Below, one piece after another: positions 1 to 11,099 of a stretch of 64,000 bases of DNA. The position numbers were made by a program, and so were the translations under genes. Numbering within the stretch: position 1 is the first letter of the stretch; each line of letters opens with the position of its first letter. Below the pieces are notes generated by a model, which did not search any database, was not told where the DNA came from, and saw nothing but the letters and a program-made list of their open reading frames with translations. Source of the stretch: Pseudocercospora fijiensis CIRAD86 (taxonomy: Eukaryota; Ascomycota; Dothideomycetes; Mycosphaerellales; Mycosphaerellaceae); contig NW_006921533.1 in the NCBI RefSeq assembly GCF_000340215.1, forward strand, positions 5,547,424-5,611,423, written 5' to 3'.

Positions 1-95
1 AAAAAATTAAAGAATCTTAACGACGGAGTAATATATAGCGAGAATAACAAAGATATAGTTATAGGATACTCCGAGAGTAAGTAAGGCGACTCGGT

Positions 96-450
96 TGTCC
101 TCCCGCGATGCTCTTACCGCCTTTAACCTAGCTGTAATCTAGCTCCGTAGTATAATAGCGGCGCCGCGTAGTAGATAGGGTTTAGGTTCTTATTCTGCTA
201 GAGGCCCGCGATAGCCGTAGCCGTAGTTCGTGTCTCGAGCTTAACTTTACCTACGCCTTTGCCCTAGCTATAATCTTACTCCGCAGTATAATAGCGGCGC
301 CGCGTAGTAGATAGGGTTTAGCTTCTTATTCTGCTAGAGGCCCGCGATAGCCGTAGCCGTAGCGTCCTCCTCGCGATGCTCCTTATCGCCGGCTATAGTC
401 TAGCTCCGTACGCATAATAGTAGCGCTATATAGTAAATAGTGTCGTAGCG
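96..450. repeat. Tandem repeat, unit about 136 bases, two good copies and a partial third
   Basis: A block containing 'tataatagcggcgccgcg' occurs at about 151 and again 136 bases later at about 287. It is followed in both copies by the same roughly 60 bases, ending in a doubled GCCGTAG. A third, diverged and shortened unit begins near 364 and reuses the left part of the unit seen near 98 (both contain 'cgcgatgctc'). The repeat lies inside RIP-altered DNA. Its function is unknown; it may belong to a transposon end or to subtelomeric-type repeat DNA. Confidence 0.75.
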
Positions 451-690
451 CCGAGTGTAGTTCTAGCTAGCGCGCTAGTTACTAATCGCTCTAGCTGCGG
501 TTGCGGGGTTGTTTAACCGATCGCCTATACTACGTAACCTAGTCGACTATGTTCGATTTCCTAGCCTAGGGTCTATACTATGTATGTTCTACTTAATACT
601 AGAACGATAGGGAACTTCGATAATATAGATAAGGTAAAGGACAGTTAAGAATCGCAGTACGCGGTTAAGTCGTTAGTACTTAATCGAGTC

Positions 691-918
691 GACAAACGTA
701 GTAGCTAGTTAGCCTTTCCTAACGTAGAGAACCCGGTTAGATAGATTAAACGAAGCATTCGAATCTCGGGTAGGGCAGCGCTATATATCCGCAAGAATAG
801 ACCGCCGCTATTTATACGACAGAAGACGAATAAAGAACTGCAAGACGAGGTAGAGCGGTTAGTACTAGAGTTAGAGCAATTGCGTAAAAAGGTTACGTTT
901 CTATTACGAAAACAATAG
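691..918 (+). pseudogene. RIP-altered coding remnant with a coiled-coil-like C-terminus (unidentified)
   Basis: One plus-strand frame stays open for about 75 codons if two TAG codons (in the first third) are read as RIP-altered Trp or Gln codons, and it closes with TAG at 916-918. The last 30 residues are charged and heptad-like (lysine, glutamate, leucine and glutamine rich), as at the C-terminus of many fungal transposase or retroelement proteins. No catalytic motif is visible, so I cannot name the family. It is probably the tail of an element that starts further left. Confidence 0.3.
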
Positions 919-1009
919 GCATATAATAATATTATACTCGATGCGTAAAGAAGGTAGTAACGGAATATAGGGAAACATGCTATACGGATGTATAGTAAGA
1001 GGGGATAGG

Positions 1010-1215
1010 AAGGGTAGGGCGGTAGGTTAGGTAGCTTCCTAATGCGTCGGTTTGCCGATTAGCAACCTAAGCCGGACTAAGTCGGATAGCTAGTCGGTTG
1101 TCGAGTCGCATCGCTAATTTGAAGGGCAGAGCGGTAGTCTAGGTCGCTTCCTAATATATAGGCTTACCGACTCGTACCCTAAGTTAGTTATCGAGTCGTA
1201 TCGCTAATTTGTACC
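1010..1215. repeat. Direct duplication of about 100 bases
   Basis: Two adjacent related blocks share 'gcttcctaat' (1034 and 1146) and 'tcgctaattt' (1111 and 1201). The spacing differs (112 versus 90 bases), so the second copy has lost about 22 bases. Both are RIP-altered. The pair lies immediately downstream of the 3' end of the minus-strand SNF2-like frame. Confidence 0.6.
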
Positions 1216-1235
1216 TATAGTAGTAGTTATTAATA

Positions 1236-4200
1236 TTAGGCGCGGATAAACACAACGTTAGGCTTGCTTTGCTTATATCAATATTTTATAGCGTATCTGC
1301 TATATCGACGTCGACTCTGTATACTACTTCCTTCGCTCGCAATACTAGCGCCGACGTACGCTATAGCTATATCCTATTATACTTTACCCTTTTTCCTCTT
1401 TTTTTCCTTCTCGAAGCCGAGCGATTATTATATATCCTAAGCTCGTGCCTGTCTGCTTATAACCTATACTGCCTATATAATTATAACCGATACTATTACA
1501 AATCGGTACGACTCCGTAAAATCTGCCCTCTAAACGCCGGCCGCGCGAGATACTCTTCTACCTATTTAAATATTAGCCTCCGGAGTCTAGTAATTGTCGA
1601 TAATAATAACGGTGTCCGTAGGGGGGAGGTTTATACTAGTTGTAATCTAGCTTGTATATGCTACTATAAGCTACTTCTCGTCGCTATATCTATTTACCTT
1701 GTTCCTCGTAGATACGAACTCTTTAATAAGGTCGGCCCTAGTAGTATCGGTCTAGCTACTCTAAGTATCGATAAGGATTCTGTATACTATATTACTAGTG
1801 CTTAGGATATTATCGTAATACTCGGAGTCTTTTTTCTATATAGCTAGCTACTAAAGATACTACAAAAATATTAGTCTTATATGCTTAGTAGATAGGGGGG
1901 GGGGGCAGATAGATACGTACTAAGTCTAAAACGAAGACATTCTACGGCTTGAAGCTAGCTAGCACAATCTTACTTCTATACCCGTGCTAGCGCTGCTTGC
2001 TACGCTTAATTCGGATAATATGCCGTAGCGACACTATAACCGGCTCGTTATGCAGTATTAGTATATAGTCCTAGAGGTAGGGATCCGATAGACCGTAGTC
2101 GCGTATCCTAGGAAGCATGTTTTTAATATCCTATAGTATAAAAGTACTAAGTTCCTTAATTAAGTCCGTATCGCCCCCCCGTAGTGCGAGAAGTAGCGAT
2201 AGAAACATAGTAAAGACCCGCATTATCTTAGATATGTATATAAATTTAGTATCTTCCGCTGCCTTCTATTCTTCGACCTACTCGCTTAGTACTAGATCTT
2301 CTATAGATTTAAATTGCAAGCCGATGTTAAAATAGGAATGTAGTAGATAATCGACAGCCGGTACGCGCGGAGCATTAGGTATAGGTTACTATATTAGCGT
2401 CTTCTTAAGGCGAACTATTTTCGTTAGCAACTAAGGGCGAAACTTGTCTAGCGCCCGAGTATCTTTATCCGTAATACTTGGTTCTATTCGACCTACTGTC
2501 GCGTTAGAGTATTCGGATTGTAAGTACTTAGAAACCTAATTGCTAATATACCTAGCCGAGTCGGAGATATTACTATTGTCGCTAAACTAGAAGTTACGTT
2601 CTATATCGCGCGTCTCTTTAGTCGATAGCGATTAGTCGACGAAATCAAACTGTACTATAGAAGGCGACTAAACAGGGCAGAGGTACCCCTTTATATCGTA
2701 GGCATTAACGTGTCTCTATACCGAGGCAGTTACGATAACAGCTAAATTAGATAGTTTGCTAAAGGGGGTGCTACTTAGGCCGAGAACGAAAGAATAGCCT
2801 ATAAGACTAGCGACGGCAGTCTACTCTTTAGCGCTATATATCTTAGTAATATAAAACTCGTCGACGATAACAGTCGCAGCTAGTATACGAAGTAGCGGCG
2901 GTTTCGAATTAGATTTCTCCGACCGTGTCTCGGACTTCTATTTCTTAGCTCGTTCGTACGTTATAAAATCTAGTACGTTAGATATTATAGTCGAGGTAGT
3001 AAGGACGATCTATTTATAGTACTATAAACAAGGGGATACTTCTATATCCTCGTGTTTAAGCAATAAGCGTACCGGGACGCCTTTTTTGAACTACTATTTA
3101 TCTATAACCTTTGTACCGAACACCTGTTCTAGTTCTAGCCGAGTCGGGAGCGCTACATAATCGAGATAAAGAACGTCCTCGATATATACGACCTAGTTGT
3201 AGTTCTACGGACTAGCTCTGTTACGTCTCTTATCTTTCGTTAGCTTACTAGAGTCTTTTATAAGATACACGAATATAGCTCTGGGTAGTATAAAGTTGTC
3301 GATCTTATATATCTAGTTTTCGGCTAGCTGCTTCGGAATATAGACAACGTAAACGCTAGGGCGGATAACCGGCTTTGCACCGCTAGCTAATACCTACGAA
3401 TCGAACGCAATTTTCTTATTTAGCCGAAGTCCTAGGTTAACCGACGAATTAGATAGCCGAAAGGGATAGGCGTTAGCAGTTAATAGCCCGTTATTACTCT
3501 ATACCCTCTACTATATCGAGGTTATAGCGACGTACCCTAACGCATATACCGTCTTGCCTATACCTACGTCTATACCGCCGATATAGAAGTCCGCGCTAGT
3601 AACGGAAGCTAGAAGCGTCTAGGTAATTGTATAGAATTAGTAAGACTTTAACGGACGAGTCGATCTCTAATTAGGCGGAACAACGCCTATACGCGGCGAA
3701 GTCTAAGAGGGATCGAGTAGTCTAAAATCGTATATTAACTTAAAGTTCTTAGCGTCGAGATAGGAGTATACGTTACTAGACAACTGCTTCTCGACGTCGG
3801 TTTCTATATCTAAATCTATCGACTAGCTAGGTATCGCCGACGAGATCTAATCGACAAAATCTACTAACGTCTAGATCGGTAGAGAGTCGGCTTAGACTTC
3901 TACTTGCGTACCCGGTAGTCGTACGGCGAGTTTAGGCTTATTCGGATCTAGTAGCGATACGATCTAACTTAGTAACGACTCGATCTATTTCTAGCGAATT
4001 CGATCTCGCTTTAAGTCGATTATATCTCCGGCCTTCTTACTATTAGCATTATCGGCTTTGCTCGGATTAATTTTTCTATTATCCTTAGCATTGTTACTAG
4101 CATTTGTCTGCGCCGGAGGTTGTGCTAGGGATAGTACTAGTCTATTTAAAGCGTGCTATATCTTAGGTAGAGCAGAAGCAATATAGGTCTTTACCGTATA

Positions 4201-5745
4201 CTCTATCGTATCGGGCTATACGGAACGGACGGCCGTTCGAACCGAATCGTCGAGGGCGACTAGAAGTAAAGCAGTGTTCCTATTATAACCGTTATCGCGG
4301 AGTACCTCCTTAACTGCCTTATCGATAGCCTACTAAATCGCTATTATATCCGCGGCGACGTCGGCTATAGCTTTTCGCGCGGCTACCTGCCGAGCTGCCT
4401 CCTACTCTTTATATATCCTCCGGAATCTATCCGCGATAAGCTATTTATAGCGCTCGCGATCGGCGCGATCCTTACGAGCGAGTCGGTCGTCCTTAGCTTG
4501 CTTAATAGCCGATTTCGTAGGCGACTGCGGACCCTAACCGACATTGATTTCGGTAGGATTACCGGCTATAGAAGCACCGTACTAAGCTAGGTCGATAGTT
4601 CTAGAAGCCTTAAGTAGGGACGGTCGACGATATATAGAAGGTATCCTAGTATAGTCCGTTATATTTTTGCCGACGAGGAAATCGAGTCTAGTAGAAATCC
4701 TAGTATCTAAGCTATTGTATATCTCTATAGCTAGAGAGTGGAATATCGGATTAGTCTTACATTTAGAAAGATCTTTAGGGCCGCGAGCTAGATCGATTAC
4801 TACGAAGAATTCGTACTTCTACTATTCGGGCGATAGCAATAACTCTCGTGCGAGCTAGAGCTGCAACAAATCCTTTATACTAATATTATTAGAAGTCTTC
4901 GATTGTAGGATAGACCAATTTAGGCCAAACACGTCGTAGTCTGCCGTTAAAGGTAACCGCTAGTCGACAATACTAAACTATAACGTAATCTTAGCCCGGT
5001 CCGGCTTAATAGGGCGTAGCGCGTCGGATATTACTAGATTAGTATCCTTGCTACCGTACGAATCTCCTAGCGTTATTCTCTTAAACACCCGACCGGCTCT
5101 ACTAGTCTTACTAGCAGAGGCAGAACTTACTCTACGCTTAGGTATAGAGGGCGTAGTTTGTTAGGATCTATTAGTCTCGCTCTCGGATACGTCTTCCTTT
5201 TTAGCATTATTACCGGCCGGCGGGGTGAACTTGTCCCTTATAACCTTCTATACAAGGCGGCATACTAAGTAGACTATAGACCTCTGAATTTTATTATTCG
5301 GACTATTTGCATTGTCCTACGGAAGCATTCCCCTAACGTACTACTTCGGAGCCTGTTTAGGATCTTTAAAGTACTATTCGGGCATTAATAGCGCACGTCT
5401 AGGTTTAGTAGGATAGTTGAGGTTGCTAGCAATAGCGTATACTATAGCTTTCTCCTCCTTATAATGCCCCTTAACGGGCTAGCGACTCTACTTCCCCTTT
5501 AACTAGTTAAATGAAAAATGTTTCTCTAGATACGGAAGGAGCCTTTTTATTGCTAATATAAGAAGAGGCTTGTCGATGCTATACAGGTTTAGTATAATAT
5601 GTTTAGGGACGTCTTTGCCGCTATTTAAGGCTTTAATTAGTAGCTCGTTGTCCTTTAGCTAGTCCTCGATATTCGTAGAGACTACTATCTCGGTAAAGGC
5701 AGTAGGCGACGAGTTTGTAACTAGTATATAGCATTAGTATATAAC
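1236..5745 (-). pseudogene. SNF2-type helicase, RIP-inactivated, about 1,500 codons
   Basis: On the minus strand one frame can be followed from about 5745 to a TAA at 1236-1238, interrupted almost only by TAG/TAA codons of the kind RIP makes from TGG, CAG and CAA. SF2/SNF2 motifs occur in the right order. Motif I (GxxxGIGKT form) is at about 3550-3570. A DExx box (VDEF) is at 2854-2865, followed by a motif III-like GLSSTPF at 2761-2781. The C-terminal Q-x-GR-x-x-R motif is near 1535-1570. The frame shifts once, at the 11-base G run 1895-1905, where one missing base would explain the change. The N-terminal 500 or so codons have no domain I recognise. The true start is uncertain; an in-frame ATG lies at 5328 but coding-like sequence continues upstream. 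Known: SNF2 proteins are DNA translocases. Inferred: this copy is dead and belonged to a repeated element. Confidence 0.62.
1895..1905. repeat. Homopolymer run of 11 G (frameshift site in the SNF2-like relic)
   Basis: Eleven consecutive G on the plus strand read as a run of Pro codons on the minus strand. The SNF2-like frame is in one phase before this run and in another after it, so a one-base slip here, or a sequencing error, accounts for the only frame change I found in that relic. Confidence 0.8.
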
Positions 5746-5860
5746 AGGTTATACTAATTAGTAATACTTATATAATAGAGGTTAGGGACTATAGATCGAC
5801 AACGACGTATACTATCCGAGAGTAGCAGATAAACTAACAGAGTTAGTAAAATTCGCTATA

Positions 5861-5922
5861 CGTTAGGGTCGGCGGAGGTAAGAATAGGAGCGGAGAGCTG
5901 CTTATACCCGCCGACCCTAACG
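5861..5922. repeat. Perfect 15-base inverted repeat with 32-base loop
   Basis: 'cgttagggtcggcgg' at 5861-5875 is the exact reverse complement of 'ccgccgaccctaacg' at 5908-5922. It lies just upstream of the minus-strand SNF2-like frame and before the plus-strand unidentified frame. It could be a hairpin, a divergent regulatory site or the remains of an element end. Survival of a perfect 15-base palindromic arm pair in RIP-altered DNA is noteworthy, although the arms contain no CA or TG and so would not be RIP targets. Confidence 0.7.
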
Positions 5923-7239
5923 CGAGCCGTTAGAGTTGCGTTATACAACGAGTGTCTATATATACTAGCTTAACGCTAGTTAAGCACGACGGCTAAGTTA
6001 CATAGTACGGCCTGTATACGAGTTAGAATAGGGCATTAGCGAAGGAAATAACATACTATACGTACGATAGGGAGGGTAAGGGGGTGTATATATATAGAAC
6101 AGGTATATTAGTACGAGTTAATAGTAAATGTTGAAGAAGGCAGTAATAAGGAAAGGTAACGACCTTAAATGCCTACCTCGTAACCGGGTCGGTTAGCGAG
6201 TCGGGCCTAACTAGCTAATAAATCGACGAAGTAAGGCATCTAGCGCTTAAGTATATAATAGTTCAGTTACGCAACTAGTAACCGAAGTAATAAGGCTATA
6301 GATAATCGTTGTAGTATAAACCCCTATACGATAGACGGTTCTAGATATAGGACTAACAAGTCGTAGTAAATATAGTACTACGTAACAAGTAATCGAAAGT
6401 TAGTAATATAAATATAAGCCTATCTATAGTAGAGTTGCGACTGCGATCGCCGGCGCGAGACGCGAGTGCTTATAAGCTACGCAATGCAGCTAAATTAACC
6501 GATCTATGTCCTTATAGTAACTAACAATTATTATACGATAGCGGGTAGACTAGACCCGCTATAGTACGAGGGTATAGGCTAGTAAGGCGGTTAGTCTTAG
6601 GACCCGAGAGCAGGGCATATAGATAGTTCGAGCTAACGATTAAGATAGTATGTTTTCTATAGATGCTACTAACTCTATCGGCGGCGAAAAGGCATGTGTT
6701 TAGCTATAACGAGTAGCAAACAAAGGCATAAAACGATCGAAATATTCTATAGATCGTATACTAGAGTAGTAGTCTAAGTAGGAGGCCGAATAAACGACCG
6801 TATATAAATCCGCGGCAATATAATACACTAGGCGTAAGGTTAAGAAGCGAGATAATAGATAACGTAATTTACCGAACCCGCTACCGAAGTTGGTAATAGA
6901 GGATATAGAAGTTGCCTAGTAGGCTTAGCACCCGATTCGATACCGAATTAGGGCCCGAGTCGGTATTAGCAAACCCCGCGACTAGAGTAGTTCTAGTTTC
7001 TACTACTAACCAACGTCGACTTTCTACTACGCTATATATACAACTACCGCCTTTAAGAATGCTACGTACTTAACTACCTCGCGATTAATATTTAATAGGC
7101 GGTATTACCCGCGGCCTTAGCCTATCGCCGTCGATATACTACGCATTTTACGCTAGCGTCGAGAGGTCAATTTAGGAGTCTAGTTAGATTAGTAGCACGT
7201 TCTAATTACTATTATTGCCGGAACGCCGAAGGACGCAAG

Positions 7240-10200
7240 GTTACCTATACGACCTAGTATTAATAGACGAGAAATACGAAGAAGAGTTCCCTAAGGCAGT
7301 AAAGTAGATCCGTACGGTAGAGGGACAGACTGCGTTTAGGTGCCTAGTGTATAAGATTTGTTCTAATTATCGCCGACGGACGAGACGAAAAACGGTACGC
7401 GTAACAACGCGTAGAGTCGGCGATACTAGCGATTGCGCGGAAATTGCTATATCTATAGATACTAAACTAGCGACACTAGAAGGATCTAGAGCGGTGCCGC
7501 CGTACCGCGTGCTAAATAATGTATAGCAGAGTATAGTTATAGTATAAGAGCAGAACAGGAAGGTAAAACCTATATATCGACTATATAAACTCGATTATCG
7601 CTAGCCTACAGTTAGAGGCCGCGCGTTAGTAGGAGTCGATAATATAGACCTCGAACGATTAGTTAAGATACTACGGGTAGATTGTGGTTTCGAAGCCGGC
7701 GTCGACGCCTTGCATTAGATAAGCGACTAATATAGACACGTTCGAATTAACAACGAGCGACAGTAGAGGGCTAGTCTATCCGATACATTAGGCAGAGGCC
7801 TACAGCTACGATTTGCAATCTATAGGCAAATTAAGGAGGCAGAACGAGCGTAAATGTAAACGCAGAAAAGCAAGATAAATAATTAATTTCACTAAGTCCG
7901 ATATAGAAGTCCTACTCTAACAGTAATAGGCACTAATCTATTTATTAAACGGAAGGCAAGATGCCCCGACTACGATAAGCACTACGCTTTAATCTTAGAC
8001 ATATGCTAATATATAGTAAGTATATTACGTATAGCAGTCTTAAGCGCCGCGATCTCTTCCTTTATCTATTTAATCTCGGCCTATATTTAAGCACCCTAAT
8101 CGCGCTATAGCGATAGCGGACTCGGGGTAGCGCGATAGTTAAGGAAAGGCTAAATCGGCTACGACTAGCAGTCGTCGTACTAGGGTGGATTGCATGCCTC
8201 TAGCTAATCTAGTTAGAATTGCATCTATCGAGTATAGGGCCTCTACGGTGTTATTAACCTCGAATTAGCTAAATATGCCGATAGAGATAGTTCTAACTAA
8301 CCCGTAATGCTGCGAGGCGGCTTCGAAGGTGTATGTTCGACCTAGCGGATTAGCTAACGCCGATTGATTTACCGATAAAGAATATATATCTATATATACC
8401 GTAGTAGCGACCGAGCGAGGAATAAATAGTCTAAATGCGCCGATTGCTTTAGTGCAATGTCGATAGTATTGCTATATACCGTCGGCATAGACTGCAATAA
8501 TTACCGCTAGACTAATAATAGCGCTAGATTAATAGTTCCCGAATCCGACTCGCGACCGAATCGGGCTAGCGTCGACAAGGTACGAAAATAGCGAATAGTC
8601 TATAGGCTACGATTATACTTTAGCGTTAGCGGGGCATATCCGATAGGACTAATAAGCGATTATAGACGGCGACTCGGGTAGTCTATATAGGAGCAGAAGA
8701 TAAAACCGCAATTTAATGCCCCCCTTTTCGTAGGGTAAATAAGTACGAAGACGCGTATAGTCTAATATATACTACGTTGGATTCGCAATAATACTACTAC
8801 TCGTTGTAGTATACTTAGGATAGGTCGCAACTACGAAGAAGATAAATATAGAACTAAGTCGTTATCTAACTCGATAGAGTCGGATAGAGATACTAGATTC
8901 GTAGAAGAAAACGGGGAGGATACTCGTTTATATATAGCGACTAGCATTAGATCGAAATTCATAAAGGTAACGTATACTAGAGCACGGTAACAGAGGACTA
9001 ACGTAACTAGTATAAGGGCAAGAATAGCAAAGATCCGGCAAGGCTAAAACAGAAGTACGGCGACGACAGGGCGGATTAGAGCGACGATGCAAAGCTATTA
9101 AAACGACGTAAGAAGCGAGATAAAGGCTTAACGACTTCTAGTAAAGAACGTTTAAATCGAAAGAAGGGCTCACTCGAAGCAAGGGAGCAAATCTTATATA
9201 ACGAGACGCGTCGTAAACTATTCGCTATTACGTTAACTAGGGCTCGAGGATATAAGACGATGTTTCCTACTACCTAAACCCTAGTATAGGTAGACGAAAC
9301 AATTAAGGAGGTATATAGTAAAAACTACGATCGATTACTAGCTTTACGTATAATAGCGCTATAGCCGGGTAGCTATATACCGTCGAGAGACGTAGTCTAA
9401 GTAGTCGGTAGAGATCCCGATATAATAGTATCGAGACTAATATTAGAATAGTTGCGAGAAGCTATACGAAAGGAGCGAGGCTATATTAATACCTATATCC
9501 GATTAACCTTAACAAACTAAGCACCGATCGCAATAACCGACACTCTAAAAAGGATAGTATACGCTAAGAGGATACTCGACAACTAAATCTTCGAGTACTA
9601 CGATAAGAAACTAGTAAGACTCTCTCTAAAATAGCATAGTTACTAGATAACAGCTAACGGTCGATATATACTGCGCGCTACCTTAGTAAGCTTATATACA
9701 AATGTCTAGCGGGTGTGCTACTCCGGTAGGATCGGCGAGGCTAGAAGATATATATTAAATAGTACTACTATAAAGTCACCCCTTTTATAATATTGTCTAC
9801 CGCTACGGTACTCGGTAGAATACTAACCGGATGGTCGATAGAGTCGCATTTAACTAAAGTTAGAGGTAAAGCGATCTAGCTAGCCCTAGATTATAAGTTA
9901 ATATACTAGCCGTTCCTAGATCGGATAACTACGTAGAATGCGACGGATTAAGCTGCTCGTAACCTTCGGTTGTCGAAAGCGTAGAAGATATACGTACGGT
10001 ATATAGGTAGAGTATAGGATACTCCTAAATTATTAATAAATAACTTCGAGAGCGTGCGTAACGACATCGATATACTTATAGCAATCGACGTCGTTTTAGA
10101 TTCCGACGATAAAGGCGGATCGATCGAGCGCTATAGTAAAAGTAGTCTACGAGCGCCGTGTTTCTCTTACCTACTAATATAATCGATAGGTCCTAAAGCG

Positions 10201-10780
10201 TCTACCGGGCAACAATTAAGTAAACAACTTAAAGCCGGCGATAATGCGATAGATAGGTTAGCGGAGGCGGAGGCCCTACCTAAGAAAAACGATATTAGAC
10301 TGCCTATACTATAGAGCAGTTTCTAAGCGACAGATTAGGAGCCGACGGGGGCTGCTAATCCGTTTACTTCGGTACGGGGAGGCAACGGCATAAGTGCAAC
10401 CGAGATAATAGAATATAATAGAACTGAAGACAATTAATACTAAAGGTATAGATATACCGCGGTAATAGCAATAGGGAAGGATTGCGCGCTAATTACTATA
10501 AGAACAGTAGGTATTCCGACTAGTCTTATATAATAGACAAGACTTCATTCGCGGCGGTAAGTGATCGCGTTAGGGATGTATTAGGGCTAGAAGAGGGGGA
10601 GTAGATATAGTAGGCGGATATAGAGGCGGACGGCGGCAAAGTTAAGGAGATAGCATTTAATAAGGAGACGTAGGATCGAAGAATTAGGAGATATATAGTA
10701 AAAGAGAAGAAGAAGTCGAAAGGAAACAAACGAAAGAAGGTAGAGGTATATCGCTTTAATATAGCCGTAGAGGACGAATA
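7240..10780 (+). pseudogene. Unidentified RIP-altered coding region, plus strand
   Basis: Long plus-strand stretches read as protein-like sequence when TAG/TAA are treated as altered Gln/Trp. Examples are about 7260-7600, 7610-7990, 8690-9000 and 9430-10440. The sequence is rich in Arg, Lys, Ile and Tyr and shows no reverse transcriptase, integrase, transposase or helicase motif that I can recognise. I could not confirm one uninterrupted frame, so there may be more than one gene or some frameshifts. It lies between the two helicase relics and converges with the RecQ-like frame. Confidence 0.35.
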
Positions 10781-11099
10781 GAATACATTCTTATTAACCG
10801 TAATAAATAGATGCCCTATATAATATAACGAAATCTATTAATACTATACGAGTCGGTCGCTAAGTCGGTACTAACTTAGTATACGTAGTAGACGTATATA
10901 AATGCTAGTAGTTACCCGAGTATACGTATAAACGTTAGATGTTAGTAGAAGCAACAATCGTATAATATACAGATCCGATAGAAAATGTAATTCAAATGCT
11001 AGTACTAGTATATACGACGACTCGAGCCCGACTCGATATACGAGTCGGACGGTAAAGAATAAAATTCTTACTACGAACAGATTTGCTAGAATTTCTAGA

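Noticed and set aside
1269..1805. 178-codon open frame on the plus strand in the altered block
   Set aside because: It is the antisense of the helicase C-terminal part of the SNF2-like relic. Its Tyr/Ser/Leu-rich make-up is what RIP-altered DNA gives when read on the other strand.
2117..2335. 72-codon plus-strand frame
   Set aside because: Antisense to the SNF2-like relic, no domain.
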